Shown here: positions 22,871 to 35,785 of the stretch, one piece after another
Position numbering within the stretch: position 1 is the stretch's first letter
Layout of the letters: each line of letters starts with the position of its first letter
Assembly (NCBI RefSeq): GCF_004664715.2
Contig: NC_051072.1
Location: forward strand, 28,137,997-28,201,996
Length of the DNA stretch: 64,000 bases
Direction: 5' to 3'
Source: Peromyscus leucopus
Taxonomy: Eukaryota; Chordata; Mammalia; Rodentia; Cricetidae
The notes under the pieces: model-generated
What the model was told of the DNA's origin: nothing
The model's input: the letters and a program-made list of their open reading frames with translations, nothing else
Database searches by the model: none
Position numbers and translations under genes: made by a program

Positions 22871-24650
22871 AATAGTAAATAAATAATAAAAAATAAACAA
22901 ATAGAATTTAAGAATAAAATGGAAAAAGGCCTTCACCAATGAAGTCAGACTTTGAAAGGAATATTTAGAAAGAGAATTTTCCCAGATGACACCTGGCCCT
23001 CAGAATAACTGAATTAGTGTCAGGAAGATATACTGAAAATTCAGGACTAAGACAGAAAGTCATGGGCTGAGACATTTCTGAGGGAGAATATTTCACTTCC
23101 AACAGTAAGTCATTGTCACAGCACTCCTGAGGACGTCTTAGAGTGGCACTGACAGCCATCACTGGCTGTCACGTTTACTGTCACTATAGATACATACTGC
23201 TAAGACTTTAGAAAACGTCGTCAATGACTGGGTTCTCATGGTTCTTAAGAGCTTTCCATAACTCCCTCAAATTGTGATAGATGGGACACTACATGCACTC
23301 CAACCAGTACTTCATAGCCTCTATCATGGGATTCAAGATAGACAGGAGTCTCTAAACAGTGTATGAAAAGACAGCAAGGGTCCCTTACAGGAGTGGAATC
23401 TGGGAAGCAGAGACAAGGACTCTTGAGAATTTCTGACTTACCTAAGAAAAATTTCACTTTGAGGATCTTTAGGCCATGGTATTAATCCCATGTATCTAAA
23501 GGGAATGTTTAATTTGCCAAGGTTCATTGGGTATCTACTTACAACTTTACATATAATAATTTTTACATCTTTTTACCATGATACTTGAAAACAAAACCAT
23601 TATTCTGCTTTCCTTTGGGCAGTTTCAAAGCACTTATCTCCTAGAGTTCCCCAAAAGGCAGACAGACAGATATAGGAACAAAGGAAGAAATAACCCGAGT
23701 GTCTCTTACAAAAAAGCCAGGTAAATCTGGGCAAACACATGCATCTGATTCCCTCTCTGCCTGCCAAACACAGCACAGAGAGACGGAGAGCCGACCTTTT
23801 CGGGACACTGAGTAAGATTTTCTTCCCTTGGTTTTGGCTATTTAAATGATGTTCCTCTGTTCTACTGAAAACATTTGCTAACTGAACTGTTTCAATCTGT
23901 TGTTGACCAGACTGTCTGCAGTTTACACAGACTGGAGAACTCATCTTCCCAAGGAAAACTACTCAGGTGCAAACATTTTATACACAAGCTAGCACTCATA
24001 TTTATCATGTGAATTTCCATCCCCTCTCCCTGATGCCAGAAACATTAAAATACAGCCACAATATAGTCTTATTACTTTTATTTGAGAAGCACCTCTTGAA
24101 TATTTCAGCACATCAATGAAATCAAGATTGCGTTATCTACACTCTGTAGCCACTATCACATAACACACCTCATTTATTTGACACTACAAAATGTTTCAAA
24201 TAAATGAGAAACTGTGATTTATCTATTAAACTGAGTCTTGCAATGTGTTTTGTTTAAACTATTTCATTTGAAAGTGTTTCTAAATACACTGAAGAATTCT
24301 CTGCCTCTTAAACAGAGGTTACCAGCCACACTTTTCTCCACTTAACATTGTTTGATATTCATGGTCAATACTTCGAACATCTTATTTCTTACACTGCAGA
24401 GTATTGTACAGAAATGCTTTCTAACCAAAGAGGGCCAGTTGTCCATGCACAAAAGGAACACAGGCTACTTGCTGCAATGTGTATTTGCTGCTTTTGAGTC
24501 CACATCCTGTATCATAAGATGACCATCACTGTGACTTCTCACTGAGCATAATGGGTTTGCACCATTTTTTTCTAATACGCTATTGTTATCAGGAAGCATG
24601 GGTTCCCTTTGATGGTTTCTTAGCCTTGTAGATAAAAGAATATAAAAGCA
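22871..24650. other. Unassigned unique sequence
   Basis: No repeat or gene recognised. The 114-codon minus-strand frame at 23600-23944 shows no domain or plausible splice context and is treated as chance. Confidence 0.4.
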
Positions 24651-24715
24651 GAAAGTGAATGGGAAAATGATATAATTATGTTAATCTCAAAAATAGAAAT
24701 AATTTAAAACAATAT
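24651..24715 (+). mobile_element. Rodent L1 3' tip fragment
   Basis: 'gaaaatgatataattatgtt' and 'aatctcaaaaatagaa' are the last bases of an L1 3' UTR with the start of its A-rich tail. Nothing upstream is recognisable. Confidence 0.5.
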
Positions 24716-24945
24716 AAAAATTAGAAAGAATGGAGTGAAAGATGGCAAATTAATCTATTTAAAGAAAAAAGATCAGAAAGAAACCAGCAAGATGGAGATA
24801 CCAGTAGCTGCCAAAAGAATAGATAAACAAAAGAGAGAACATTATACTTTTTGATTTATACGCAATGTAGATAGGCCCAGCAATGAAAGTCTGTAAGAAG
24901 CTATATTGTGTGTACGGAGGAGAAAGATAGAGAGGGGTGGGGGGA

Positions 24946-24971
24946 GCAAGAAAGGGAGGGAGGGAGGGAGA

Positions 24972-25025
<54 letters not shown>

Positions 25026-25102
25026 GAGAAAGAGAGAGAGAAAGGCCAGAGAGATACAGAGTGAGACAGAGAACAGAGAGAGACAGAGACAGAGAGACAG
25101 AG
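24946..25102 (+). repeat. Long GA-rich microsatellite
   Basis: GGGA, AGAG and GACAGA units run for about 157 bp. The R/E-rich and S/L-rich frames across it on the two strands are repeat artefacts. Confidence 0.95.
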
Positions 25103-26624
25103 CCCAAAGTGTTAAGGCATATTTGCTTAGGATTTTGGACAGAATTTTAAAAAGGAAAGCAGACTTGGCAGTGAGGTACTATAAGCAACTGCATCCAAGG
25201 ACGGTTTTTTGAGGTTCAGTAAGAGAATAGTTACTTCTACTTTCTCACTGTGACTTCTGGTGTGGCTGAAGTTTCTAGAACAGACAGCTTTCTGGGGGTA
25301 GATTTTCTTTACAGGTGTTTGACAGGGCCCATTTACATTAACTCTTAGTAGGAAGGGACAATAGTATTTCGTCAGGATTTTACGTTCTTTGGGGACAGTT
25401 TAGAATGCCAAATCTCTACTAATGACCAGAGATATAATTTAGGTCCCATTACTTTAACCAAAACTCTACAACAGAGTAAATTTTAAAACGTAAATAAAAA
25501 ATTAAAATCTACTAAATAGCTTTGCTTTGCCAGTAGGAAAGTGCCTTCCCTTGATAGGTCTATGCTATCTCCACCTTCCTCCTTTCCGTATGGCATTTTA
25601 AGCCCACAGAAAGGACAGTTATGACATATTCTCATTCCTTTCGGAAGGTATTTCAAATTCTAAGGAGGACAAGGATGTTTCCCTTTTCTTAAAATTGGTG
25701 TGTTGTCAGGGTAACAAGAAGTAGGGTCCAAAGCTATCATGAAGGAGGCTCGATCCTCATTATAATCTGGGATATCATGATCTAAAGTTTATAAAAAATT
25801 GTACTAAGCAAGAACATCCAAAGTGAAGATCAGAGGGTGATAGAGTAAAGTTGATGATCCAACAAATCTGTTCTGTTGACTCTGGGCTTTAAAGAATATT
25901 TTCTTCTCACTGTTTCCAGCTAGTCTCAGACACAAGAGACCAGGACAATGCCCCAGTGCTGAACTCTGTGGAGTGGCTTGGGATCATCCTTGCGCATGAC
26001 ATAGTTCTTGTAACACCTGAGTTCTTCAGCCAGATTGTGATTTTGAAAGTAGGGCAGATCTGGGAAGGGATTTCTGTATTAGTAAAGGCCCTTGACATTA
26101 TTAGCTTGTCAATTTGGGGCTTTTTTTTTTTTATTTGAACACTCAACCATTGAATGATTAATTTGACCACTTTTAGTTTGGGTACCCAAAGACCTTCATT
26201 AAGAAAGCCTCATTACTATATCATGGACCTAACAGACACCATAAACATTTCAAAGGAGACAGTCACTTTAGCCACATCACATCTCTGGTCTTCATGATCT
26301 GGGTGGGATGCCATAATCTCTGGAAGCAGATGGAGGTGCCAGAGCCCTCAGTGTCTGAGCAGAACTGTCACACTGTCATTAGAAAGACAGAAACTCACCT
26401 AGAAATAGACCAGAAGAAGAGCTTTTCAAAGGCTTCACAATGGAGTTTTCTAACTTCCTGCTAAGTGGCTGTCTCTAAAAATGGAGCTCACATTTTTCTG
26501 CCAAACATCTGACACCACAGGAAACTGGAAATCGGGACAGCTAAGTATACAGGACTCTGGAGAACCTGACACAAAAGGAAGAAACATCTTGGTTTAGTTT
26601 CCTCCTTCCAAAGTAGCTAAGGTA

Positions 26625-26626
<2 letters not shown>
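25103..26626. other. Unassigned unique sequence
   Basis: No repeat or gene recognised. A T run lies at 26121-26131. Overlapping frames at 25907-26170 were considered and rejected. Confidence 0.4.

Positions 26627-26671
<45 letters not shown>
26627..26671 (+). repeat. (TG)n microsatellite
   Basis: About 22 uninterrupted TG units. Confidence 0.97.
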
Positions 26672-26673
<2 letters not shown>

Positions 26674-27045
26674 TTTAACTTTCAATACTGGAAATGCCTG
26701 TAGTCAATCTGAAATGTGATTCATTCTCTTCATAACGTTAACCCAAGCCTTAAACTAACAGTAAGATCTTGAGCCCACTGCAGGCTCGCTTTCGGAAGTC
26801 TGAAGGACCGGCTGAACCACATACTCAAGCTTCCATTTAACGGTTACATCTCCTCCACCCACCTGGTTTGGTCAAAGAACCCTGAGCTCCTTCTGTCGTG
26901 TATTCCTATAAATAAGAAACAGGTTGAGGATGTAAGGAGGGATGTGACAGGGCAGAGCCAACCAATTTAACTTATAATCATGCCCCGGGAGAGCAATAAC
27001 TATTCTTTTGATTCAAGCTGTGGTCTGTTCCTACCTCAGATCTCA

Positions 27046-27063
27046 AAATAAATAAATAAATAA

Positions 27064-27095
<32 letters not shown>

Positions 27096-27131
27096 ATGAA
27101 TGAATGAATGAATAAATAAATAAATAATAAA
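27046..27131 (+). repeat. Compound (AAAT)n(GATA)n(AATG)n tetranucleotide array
   Basis: Three related tetranucleotides follow one another: AAAT, then about ten GATA, then AATG, then AAAT again. Confidence 0.95.
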
Positions 27132-27155
27132 ATACATTGAAAAGAAAGAAAATAA

Positions 27156-27235
27156 ATGCAGTGTGTGTTAGGTGTTTTTCCTGTTGCTATGATAAAATAC
27201 CTTAACAAAAGCAACTTAAGGGGGAGGTCTCAGCA
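27156..27235 (+). mobile_element. RMER1-like repeat, 5' fragment
   Basis: 'cctgttgctatgataaaata' and 'cttaacaaaagcaacttaag' are the head of the 'gctgtgataaaatacc' subfamily. It is truncated after about 80 bp. Confidence 0.5.
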
Positions 27236-28229
27236 GGAATACCTAGACAGTATGAAGAGAAACAAAGTGCACCGAGACCCACCCCAGATAAGAACTGATA
27301 GAGACCCAGGGACTGGACACCATCCCACCCCCTACTCCTGTCCTTTGATGCCACCCAACCTCCTTTGGCTTTCTTCCTTCTTAGCTTCCTTCCTTCATTT
27401 CCTCTTTTCCACTCCCCCCGCCTCCCGGCTGGCCCACCCGTGTGCTCCATCCATCTCGTCCCTACTGCCACCTGGGTCTCTGTCAGCTGATGTACCATAT
27501 TGCCCCTTGTCTCAGCATTCCCCAGAGGACTCTGGAAATGGTGCCGCAGGTAGGCAAGAGGCACACAGAGACAGACCATCTGACAATCAGGCAGCCCCAG
27601 AAGAGAGACACCCTCAGACAACGGAAGTTGTCTGCTCACTCTTCCTTACAGATCCGGGAAACCTGTTAACCCTCCCTGACAATGATGATAGGAAAGGCAG
27701 AAATGGGAAATTTTCCTTCCTATTACCCCAAGAATCTGAGCCTTGCACGTTAAATTTTTCTTAATAAAAAATGTGCTTTTATCTTATAAAATCAACAAAT
27801 CGAAAACAATGTGGATAGCAACACTGAGGCTCTGTGAGGCTAGCGTCTCCGGTTTGGCTACAGTTGGCAGGCTGGTCATGGGGCATGGCGGGCGGTCAGA
27901 GAGCTGGGTTTCTGCTGTCTTCTGGCCTTCAGCTCCTCGGAGGGGCCGAGCAGATGAGCCAGAGGGAGATGGCAGGGGTTGCAGGTGGCTGACTGGCTTT
28001 GGACAATGAGCCCCTGACCTTGCGGCATTTACTTCCACCACCACTAGTCTTGTTTGGAATCGTGAGAGAGGGGTGTCTTTGGAGATCATAGCCGCTACCT
28101 AAGATTTGAGTTTAGGGAGTGGGAGCAGCCTTGGCAGATGAGGCATCCATACCCTGCAGGTGTTGACAAGGCCCACCATCAGTAATGTCCTCTGGGGCAA
28201 TAAAACCAAGTGTCAATTTCCCTGAAAGA
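27236..28229. other. Unassigned, relatively GC-rich sequence
   Basis: Richer in C and G than the rest of the window but with few CpG, so not a CpG island. The 202-codon plus-strand frame at 27156-27764 and the 145-codon minus-strand frame overlap each other, start inside or near a repeat, and have no recognisable domain; I do not call either a gene. Confidence 0.4.
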
Positions 28230-28535
28230 AAAATAGGGGAGAGGTGTTTTGTTTTGGCTGAGAGACTTGAGTTCCCCATCATGGTGGAGAAGTATTTATA
28301 GCTATGAAACAGGGAGGGAGGAATGCTTATGCTCAGTTAGCATTCTCCTATTTATGCAGTCCTTGACCCAGCCCACATAATGATGTCATTCACATTAGGG
28401 TGGGTCTTCCCACCCCAATTAACTGAATCGAGGTAATCCTTGACAGAAATTCCTAGCATCCTGTTTCCTTGGTGATTTTAAATTGATCAAGATGACAATC
28501 GACATCAACCATCACACAGTGTTTGCAAGATATCA
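28230..28535 (+). mobile_element. RMER1-like rodent interspersed repeat
   Basis: 'ccccatcatggtggagaagt', 'ccttgacccagcccacat', 'ttagggtgggtcttcccac', 'ccaattaactgaatcgagg' and 'tcaagatgacaatcgacat' follow the order of the family's distal half. Confidence 0.65.
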
Positions 28536-28555
28536 CTTCCCCAGCAAGGAGAAAC

Positions 28556-28557
<2 letters not shown>

Positions 28558-28614
<57 letters not shown>
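28558..28614 (+). repeat. (TG)n microsatellite
   Basis: About 28 uninterrupted GT units, the longest TG array in the window. Confidence 0.97.
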
Positions 28615-28618
<4 letters not shown>

Positions 28619-31599
28619 ACAGTGATTTATCCATCTATGCAATTAATCAATCATGAAAACTCTGCCTACTGCCTACTGAGAGTATGGAAGAATTTCTGAT
28701 CATGCTGAAGACCAAATCAAATTTACATTGAGTAATTTCTGTTTTGCATTCCAGGGGACTGATAAGAATTAACAAAAATATGCAAATTAATAATTCAAAT
28801 GCCACTGCAAAAATTCCCTTGAAAGAAACTATTAAGGACCTCAAACCAACCTGGAGGTCAGGACATGTTTTTCTTAGGATGACATATTCACACCGAATTC
28901 TGAAGCTGAAGAGGGAAGTTTGAGGTGATTTCCAATAGCCAATGATGCCATCCATCATGCATAGGTAATGATGCCTTCACAAAATCACTGCAGGGTTCAG
29001 AAAGCTTCTGCATTGCCAAATGCCCAGAAGTGCTAGAAAGTACTTTTACCACCTAGAAAGAATGTGGGAGTGCTGTTGAAATCAGGAATTTGATTGTAAT
29101 CTTGGACAAATAAGACTAGAATTCTGGTGACTAAAATCAGGATTCAGAGAGCTTGAATTAGAATTAGGTTGGTGTGCTAAAATCAGAAGGAAGGGTGGTT
29201 TAAAAGCAATGGGAGGAAGCCCATATGTCAGGATCAGAGTCTCAAAGAGGAGAGGACAGAGCCCCTCATCTGTAAAATCCCCCGAGTATCCGAAACACCT
29301 ATCACTATCTACCAGTGTCTCCACCTCGCTTAACTAGGGTGACATTCATGGCAATGACATTTACTCTTCATGTGGAAGTGGAGTGCAGACTGATCACAAA
29401 GTCAAAACCAGTTTGGGAAATATCAAAAGGATTTATGTAGTCACACACTACCTATCAGCAATGACCTAGATGCTGAGAATAAAAGAGTGGACAAGAGAGA
29501 CTTCTGGGGTTCCTTCCTTTAGGATATTACATTCAAGGTGGGAAGAGGGAGTGGGAGACATCCTGGGAAGGGGAGTGGAAAAGAGATAACTTGATTTGAA
29601 AAATTATATCAAGATGTGATAAATGATACCAACAAATCAGACTAGACCAGACTGAGAATATAGATTCTGGTATTTTGGATGGAAAAGCATGAGATGGCCT
29701 ACCTCCCTAGGGTGATGGCATTTGAGCAAAAGCCCGAATAAAGGGAGAATTGGGATATACGAGAAACCACACTTATTTTTAAAATATTTGCCTGTAAAGG
29801 ACAACCATAAGTAGATTGTTTCAGAAATGCCAGCTTTGCTCCTTCACCAACCTCTCTTCCCAGCTGATAATGATCTGTCATAAATAACTAAGGACCAGGC
29901 CCCTAAGACATTGACAAACCCTCCAGGGAAGCAGCTTCAAGCTCTTTCTTTCTCTGAATGGCTGTGAGACCCAGGCAGGATAAAGGGGCTGTCTGGGCTA
30001 TCAATCAGTCCAGTCTAGACAGTGCGGAGTCATGCAAGGCAGGGATGCTGCGGGCACCAGCTCACTCCTGCTCTCATAAACCCCTTCCCTCCTTCCCGCT
30101 AACTCATTATTACACAGTTCTCTCCTGGTGAGCCTGGCTACAGCACTGTGGCAGTCATTTTCTCAGGCCCGGCCTTCTTATTACACCCTTGGGTTTCCAG
30201 GAGAACCTAACCAGACTGAAGAAAGGCATGACCCTGCTTCTATTGGGGGGGGGGGGTCAGTCTTTTACATCTATCGATTCCACTGCAAAAGTTTCTCTAC
30301 CCAAAGAACCAGACCTAAAAAAAACTTAATTTGGAAATTTCCTCAGGGAAACGATTTTCTTGGCTGTTAGTTTTGAGCACACCTGGAGCTCCCTTGGAGA
30401 TTAGGCTACTAAGTTAGTTGTTTCTTCCCATCAGGCCCCAGTGAAATTCTATTACAAGAAAATTTATTCCTATTTTGTGGACTCTGAAGCCCAGGAAGGG
30501 AGTTTGATTTTCTAAATTATACACTTCTATGTTGGCTTTTTGAAAGCTATTCTTTTCCTAAATTACAGCTAATTTTGTACAAGTAACCTTCTTTATTCAG
30601 TTTATTATAAATTAGCCTCAAATTGATGCCCTTCTTAGGCATAGCTGTCTGCCTTAGTACCGTAGAATTTCTAGAGGTAGATTTTTCCCCCTCTCAAACA
30701 ACACCATTTCTCTGCAAAATGAAACACATTTATTCCACATTTAAGCTAGTAGATATTTGTCATGATGTGACACGTTGTACATTTCCTTATAGTATATCAA
30801 GAGCATCTGAAAAATATATTATTTCAATTAAGTATGTCAAACCACCTTGCATAAGAAAACTCAGAGTGCCCTCTCTGGAACCTGCTGGTGGATAGTTTAT
30901 TCAGAAGTTGGCAGAGGCTCAGCTCTTCGTGGAGGGGGAAGTCGCCCTAACGAGGCACAAAAACAATAACCTCACTTATAAAAACAGGGACTGCTGAAGG
31001 CCATGGGAGAGAGAATGCAACAGATGCCCTTCTTAAATTAGTTTAGTTTACAGTGGATTGCAACTCCAGGTTGTCTTAATGTAAATGAATCTTGACATGA
31101 TCCCCGGAACTTGGAAACTCAATCAGTTATTGAGCAGTTGCTCGGCCACAACATCTGCATATTTTAGACACAGACAATGCATAGCTCCCACAAGCTCCTC
31201 ATTAAAAGTTGACCAAAAATAAAGTTGTCTCTGTGTATAATCTGCAGCCCTCTCTGGATGTTTGGGGTGGCAATAGATTGGACTACAATGGGAATATGAC
31301 ATCATGTCAGTAATTGTTCTGTATTATCTCTTCTTTTAGCACTTTATCAAAAAAAAAAAAAAGGTAGGAGAGTGAACATTAAATGCTTTATTTTAGAAAG
31401 TCAGCAATGAAATATGAGCAATATTAATGTAGTTCAGGAAGAGAAGGGAGGTCTTGGTATTCTCAGAGCAGGAACTCTATGAATCATACTTTGGCATCAT
31501 TAAATCTGACTTTTTAAAACACAGTCTGTTGGGGGAGATCTGATCCAAGATTGTAGTTCATTCCCCATTCATCCTGCCAGCTGTTTAGCTCAAAGGCAG
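28615..31599. other. Repeat-poor unique sequence
   Basis: About 3 kb with no confidently recognised interspersed repeat, apart from a run of 13 G at about 30245-30256 and a weak MIR-like patch near 30430-30520. No exon identified; frames up to 103 codons have no support. Confidence 0.4.
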
Positions 31600-31815
31600 T
31601 TTGCTGTATCTTGAAACTATTGACATCTTTTTCCTGATATTTTCTGGTAAGGGGAAGCTGTCCTGTGCATTGCAGCTTGTTTAGAAGCATCTGTGGCCTC
31701 TAACTACTTGATATCAGCAACACTTCCCCTATCATGACATCAAAAATGTCTCGAGACATTTCCAGGTATCTTCTGGAATAGGAGAGCTAAATGGCACCTG
31801 GTGAAGAACCACTCA
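31600..31815 (-). mobile_element. MER5A ancient hAT-Charlie DNA transposon
   Basis: Antisense of MER5A over most of its length: 'aaactattgacatc', 'gctgtcctgtgcattgcagc', 'agaagcatctgtggcctcta', 'tcaaaaatgtctcgagacat' and the terminal 'ggtgaagaaccactca'. The family predates the placental radiation, so the copy should be shared with other mammals at the orthologous site unless lost. Confidence 0.75.
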
Positions 31816-32745
31816 TAAGAATTTTGGAAAAGTCTACAGTTTCCCATGGCAACTTACACGATGAGTCCCAAACCTTTGAATCCCATTGATACCATCCAGA
31901 TTACAGCTGTCTTAATCACTGCGAAACAGTATCCAGGTTCTCTTCCTGGTACTAGTGGAAGTGCTAGTGAAAGACAATTCTCGTCCATAAACAATATGTG
32001 ACTATAATGTCATGAAAACCTTGCTTATTAGTAATATGACAGAGATCAGTATGCTCTGGGCATGAGCTGAATTAAGCTATCTAAAGTGATGAGACATCTC
32101 ACAGTCCTTCCAACGAAGACAGGGCATATCATGAAGTCAAGACCTTCACTTTCCATTACTTAGTCAGCCATAGCAAAAGCAAAGCATTGCATGGGCAAAG
32201 GACAAACGATAATAGCTCAAGCTTCAATTCCAAAGCCTACCTGGGGAGTATGGACACAATGAGATCCATGAAAAATCAAGAGATAGAAAAACTATAACAC
32301 TCAAGAGAATAAGAAAGTCAGATGACCAAGTGATGTTGTAAACTGACTCGTGAAAAAAAAAAAAATACTTTATGGCCAAACAACAATATAGTTAGTTAGC
32401 TGCATATATCTCAATTGGATTTTGGTGAGCTTTCTTTCTTCCCCTTTTGTTTGCATATATGTGGGGTGTGTGTACGTACATATATACATATATTCACCTG
32501 TATGCCCAACAGTTACTAGGTGACATATTTTAACTGAAATTTGGATTCTACTTTGCCTCTGAAGATTATGACCCTAGGCCCTCATCAGTGAAGTCCATCT
32601 TCTAAAAGCTACAGTTTCTTTTTCATTGTGTATAAAATTGATTTAAAATGTTTTAATGTATCAGGAGAGCCTTTCTAAAATTCTGCTTTAGATTCGTGAA
32701 GTATAAAACCTATTTCTCTAGTGGAGAGGAGTTTCTCTCTTACAT
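31816..32745. other. Unassigned sequence
   Basis: Nothing recognised. An A run lies near 32353-32366. Confidence 0.4.
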
Positions 32746-32890
32746 CATGCTATGACCCAGATGTGGTTTGCCTCCAGTGGTCGTGTCAGAGATGTGTCAC
32801 TCAGCACTGCAGTGTGGGAAAGGTAAGGCCTCTAAGAGGAAGAATGTGGTGGGAACTCCTTAGGTAACTGTAGCTTTGGGAAAGAATACA
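32746..32890 (+). mobile_element. Possible old MaLR LTR fragment
   Basis: 'gacccagatgtggtttgcct', 'cactgcagtgtgggaaaggt' and 'ggcctctaagaggaagaat' resemble the front of mammalian MaLR (MLT/MST-type) LTRs. The boundaries are guesses. Confidence 0.35.
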
Positions 32891-33214
32891 GATTTTTTGA
32901 AGTTGAGTTCATTTGTGAGCATTGTCATACAATTTTGAGCCTGGCCACAAAATCTTTCTCTCCTGCTTCCTATTTAGAAATGTATTTGCATCTCAACATA
33001 CTCTCACTATGTAACAATCCACGATGAGGTAATGAAGATAAAGGGCCGCTGTTCGGACTTTCAGCATCCAAATTTTTATAGTTACCCTCCCTCTAATATC
33101 ATAACAATAAAATGCTAACTAACACAGAGAGGCCTGTAAGATTCCCCAGTTTTTATATAGCAGCACTGTCAGATAAGAACACCAAGAGCTTGCATTTTTA
33201 TAGGACTTCTCTGT

Positions 33215-33300
33215 GTAGGACTTTCCAGTGCATCATATCTAATGATTCTCACAGGTACAAATGTCCTCATCTAACAACTGGAAACTAAAGCTGAATTTGT
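33215..33300 (+). mobile_element. MIR-like fragment
   Basis: 'catcatatctaatgattctc', 'acaggtacaaatgtcctcat' and 'ctaacaactggaaactaaag' follow the MIR core order (tail of 'aatcctcacaac' through 'aggaaactgaggc'), strongly diverged. Confidence 0.4.
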
Positions 33301-33499
33301 TTTCAGGGCCATCTGGGAAGAATATTAAACACGTCTCCTCTGATTTCCATCAGAAAACACTTCAACCACATGCAGATTTGGGGGAATATAAAAGACACAT
33401 TGGTTGCTGAAACTTCAGTGGTGTCAATTTGGATATTTGGTCTGAATGGCAGAAGCTGAGAGTTCAAATGGGTAAATGACATATAAAACTATATGTCAT

Positions 33500-34070
33500 T
33501 GGGTACTGATGGTTTTTCTTGAAAACCAAAGTGTTTGGTGAAGGATACCCTTTGAGAATAGTAGTATCATGGTCCACAGACTCAGGCTAAGTAACAAGAG
33601 GGGCTTCAGGAGGGAAGCAAGGATCTCCCTGGGAAGGGAAAATAGAATAGATTTTGTGGTAGACTGGAGGCTGGCAGGGTTGGGAATAGGAGGGATCAAC
33701 TGTTGGGGGAGGAAGATAATACTGGGAGAAAAGACTGGAATTGGGGAGCATTTGGGGGGTTAGGTGAAAAGGTAGTGCTATGTAAACTCCATGGAGTCTA
33801 TGAGAGTGATACTAACAAGACTTCTAGTCATGGGGAGACACTGAGCCTGAACCGACCATCTTCTGTAATCAGGGAAGGCCTCAAGTGGAAGGACTGGAAT
33901 ACCAACCCAATCACAAAACCTTTGACCTACAGTGTTCTGAACCAGAGCCAAGCAGAATTGACATCAAAGAGAAGGGTTGGAGAAACCTAAGGAGCCAGGG
34001 ACACCACAAGATTACAGCCCACAGACTCAGCCGATGGTCACACATCATGTTCACAGCAACCCATTTATCC
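33500..34070 (+). mobile_element. L1 3' UTR-related rodent sequence
   Basis: 'ccatggagtctatgagagtg', 'actgagcctgaaccgaccat' and 'aataccaacccaatcacaaa' followed by 'cctttgacctacagtg' match a module I associate with rodent L1 3' UTRs. It precedes the clearer L1 3' UTR at 35110 but is separated from it by about 1 kb of unassigned sequence. Confidence 0.5.
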
Positions 34071-35109
34071 TGAGACATATATTTAGTGTTCAGTGATACT
34101 CAGTGTAAGCCATCTTCCCTCAGGTAATATGGATAGGTCATAACAAAACAATTTTAACTCATCCAATGTTCAGCATGTGGTCAAAAAAGAAGACTGGGTG
34201 ACAGACACCGTAAACCTAAAACCAAATAGATTTAGGAATTAAAGCATGCAGACTCTATCAACTGTCCTCCTGCACTAATACGTGGTCTGACCAAATAGAA
34301 TTGCCCAGGCTTGTCACAGTTTTAGAGGCACTGTGCACCAATTACCTCTGCATATTATCTCTTTTATCTCTGATTATAATAACAAGAATCCTGATTTTTC
34401 TGTAGTCTCAAATTAACTCCTAAAGCTGAAGGAGGAACATGAACTCTTTTATGTCTTTAGGGTATCATTAAGCATACAGCAACAATAACACACTGAGCGA
34501 CTCTCATGCCAGGAGAAAATTAATCTACCTCTTTAAGTGTCTGGCACAAAACCATGAGTTCAGAATAGACAACACAAAGCCTAATAACAATGATGCTACA
34601 TAAAATGGTGACAAAAAAAAGTTAACCTGATCCATGCGGTGGGTTACAGTAAAAAACAACCTTACTGTTCATGGCTTGCCGCTAAGATTTCGTTTCTATC
34701 ATGAAGTTATTGCAGCACCTAGTCAAGCTGGAGTATAGACTTGGTTTGGTATCTGCTTCTCTGTCTCTGTGAAGTTTTAAAAAAAAAAAAGACCTGAACG
34801 TCATAGAGCACTATTTTTTTAATCTTGTTGATTACTAAAACACTCTTTTAAAGACTTTGGGGCTTTCAAGAAATCAACCAAAGGAAGTATAGGCACTAGA
34901 ATTTAGACACTGTTTAGAGAGTGCAGGAGGTCTTGATAAAGATGTGGAGAATGGTTTCTTAGCAATATGTTAAATAAAAACAAATGTGGAAACACATCTA
35001 CCTTTCATGGGGAGCACTAGTCTTTTCTATGCAGTCCAGATTAATTCTCATTAACCAAGTCTACCCAAACCCCATCATTTAGTTTCTGACCATACTATTA
35101 ATGCAGAGA
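34071..35109. other. Unassigned sequence between L1-related pieces
   Basis: Nothing recognised. A runs lie near 34613-34620 and 34778-34788. Confidence 0.4.
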
Positions 35110-35785
35110 ATTGCCAGTCATGTTTGGTTCTATCCTAGGACCCTGGGTTATAAAGTGATTCCTAATGATATTCTGCTACACTCATAGACCAGAGCCTAGC
35201 ATAATTGTCATCAGAGAGACTTCATCTAGCAACTGATGGGAGCAGATATCGAGACGCACAACCAAACATTAGGCAGAACTCAGAGAATCCTGTGGAAAAG
35301 GACAAGGAAGGATTATAGGAGCCAGAGGGGTCAAGGACACCATCAGAAAACCTATATAATCAAATAACCAAGGTTCATAGGGGCTCACAGAGACTGAACT
35401 GACAATCAGGGAGCCTGTATGGGTCTGAGCTAGGTCCTCTGCAGATACATTATGGTTGTATAGCTTGGCATTCTTGTTGAATTTTTAATAGTGGGAGTGG
35501 GGGGCTGTCTGAGTCTGACTCTTTTGCCTGTTTGGGGGATCCTTTTCCTCTTACTGGGCTGCCTCATCCAGCCTTAATATGAGGTTGTGTGCTTGGTCTT
35601 ATTATAACTTGATATACAATGTTTGGTTGATATCCCTGGGAGGCTAGCCCTTTTCTGAAGGGAAAGGAGGAGGAATGAATCTGGGGGAGAGAGGAGGTTG
35701 AGAGGGAGAGTGGAAGGAGAGGAGGGAGGGGAAACTGCAGTCAGGGTGTTACATATGAGGAAAGAATTTAAAAAAAAAAAAGAAA
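35110..35785 (+). mobile_element. Rodent L1 3' UTR with poly(A) tail
   Basis: 'cctaatgatattctgctaca', 'catcagagagacttcatc', 'ggagccagaggggtcaagg', 'gctcacagagactgaactg' and 'gcagatacattatggttgt' are the canonical order of the rodent L1/Lx 3' UTR. It ends in 'gagggaggggaaactgcag' and an A run at about 35770-35780. This is the best-preserved L1 3' end in the window and matches 1-1641 in opposite orientation. Confidence 0.75.

Noticed and set aside
23600..23944. 114-codon minus-strand frame
   Set aside because: No recognisable domain, no splice or promoter context; length is within chance for 64 kb.
24901..25212. Ser/Leu-rich and Arg/Glu-rich frames
   Set aside because: Translation of a GA microsatellite on the two strands.
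25907..26138. Possible processed pseudogene on the minus strand
   Set aside because: A second frame there reads protein-like for about 45 residues, but I recognise no family, the T run lies on the wrong side for a retrocopy tail, and no duplication flanks it.
27156..27764. 202-codon plus-strand open frame
   Set aside because: It starts inside an RMER1-like fragment, has no recognisable domain, and overlaps an equally long minus-strand frame. GC-richer composition lengthens frames by chance.
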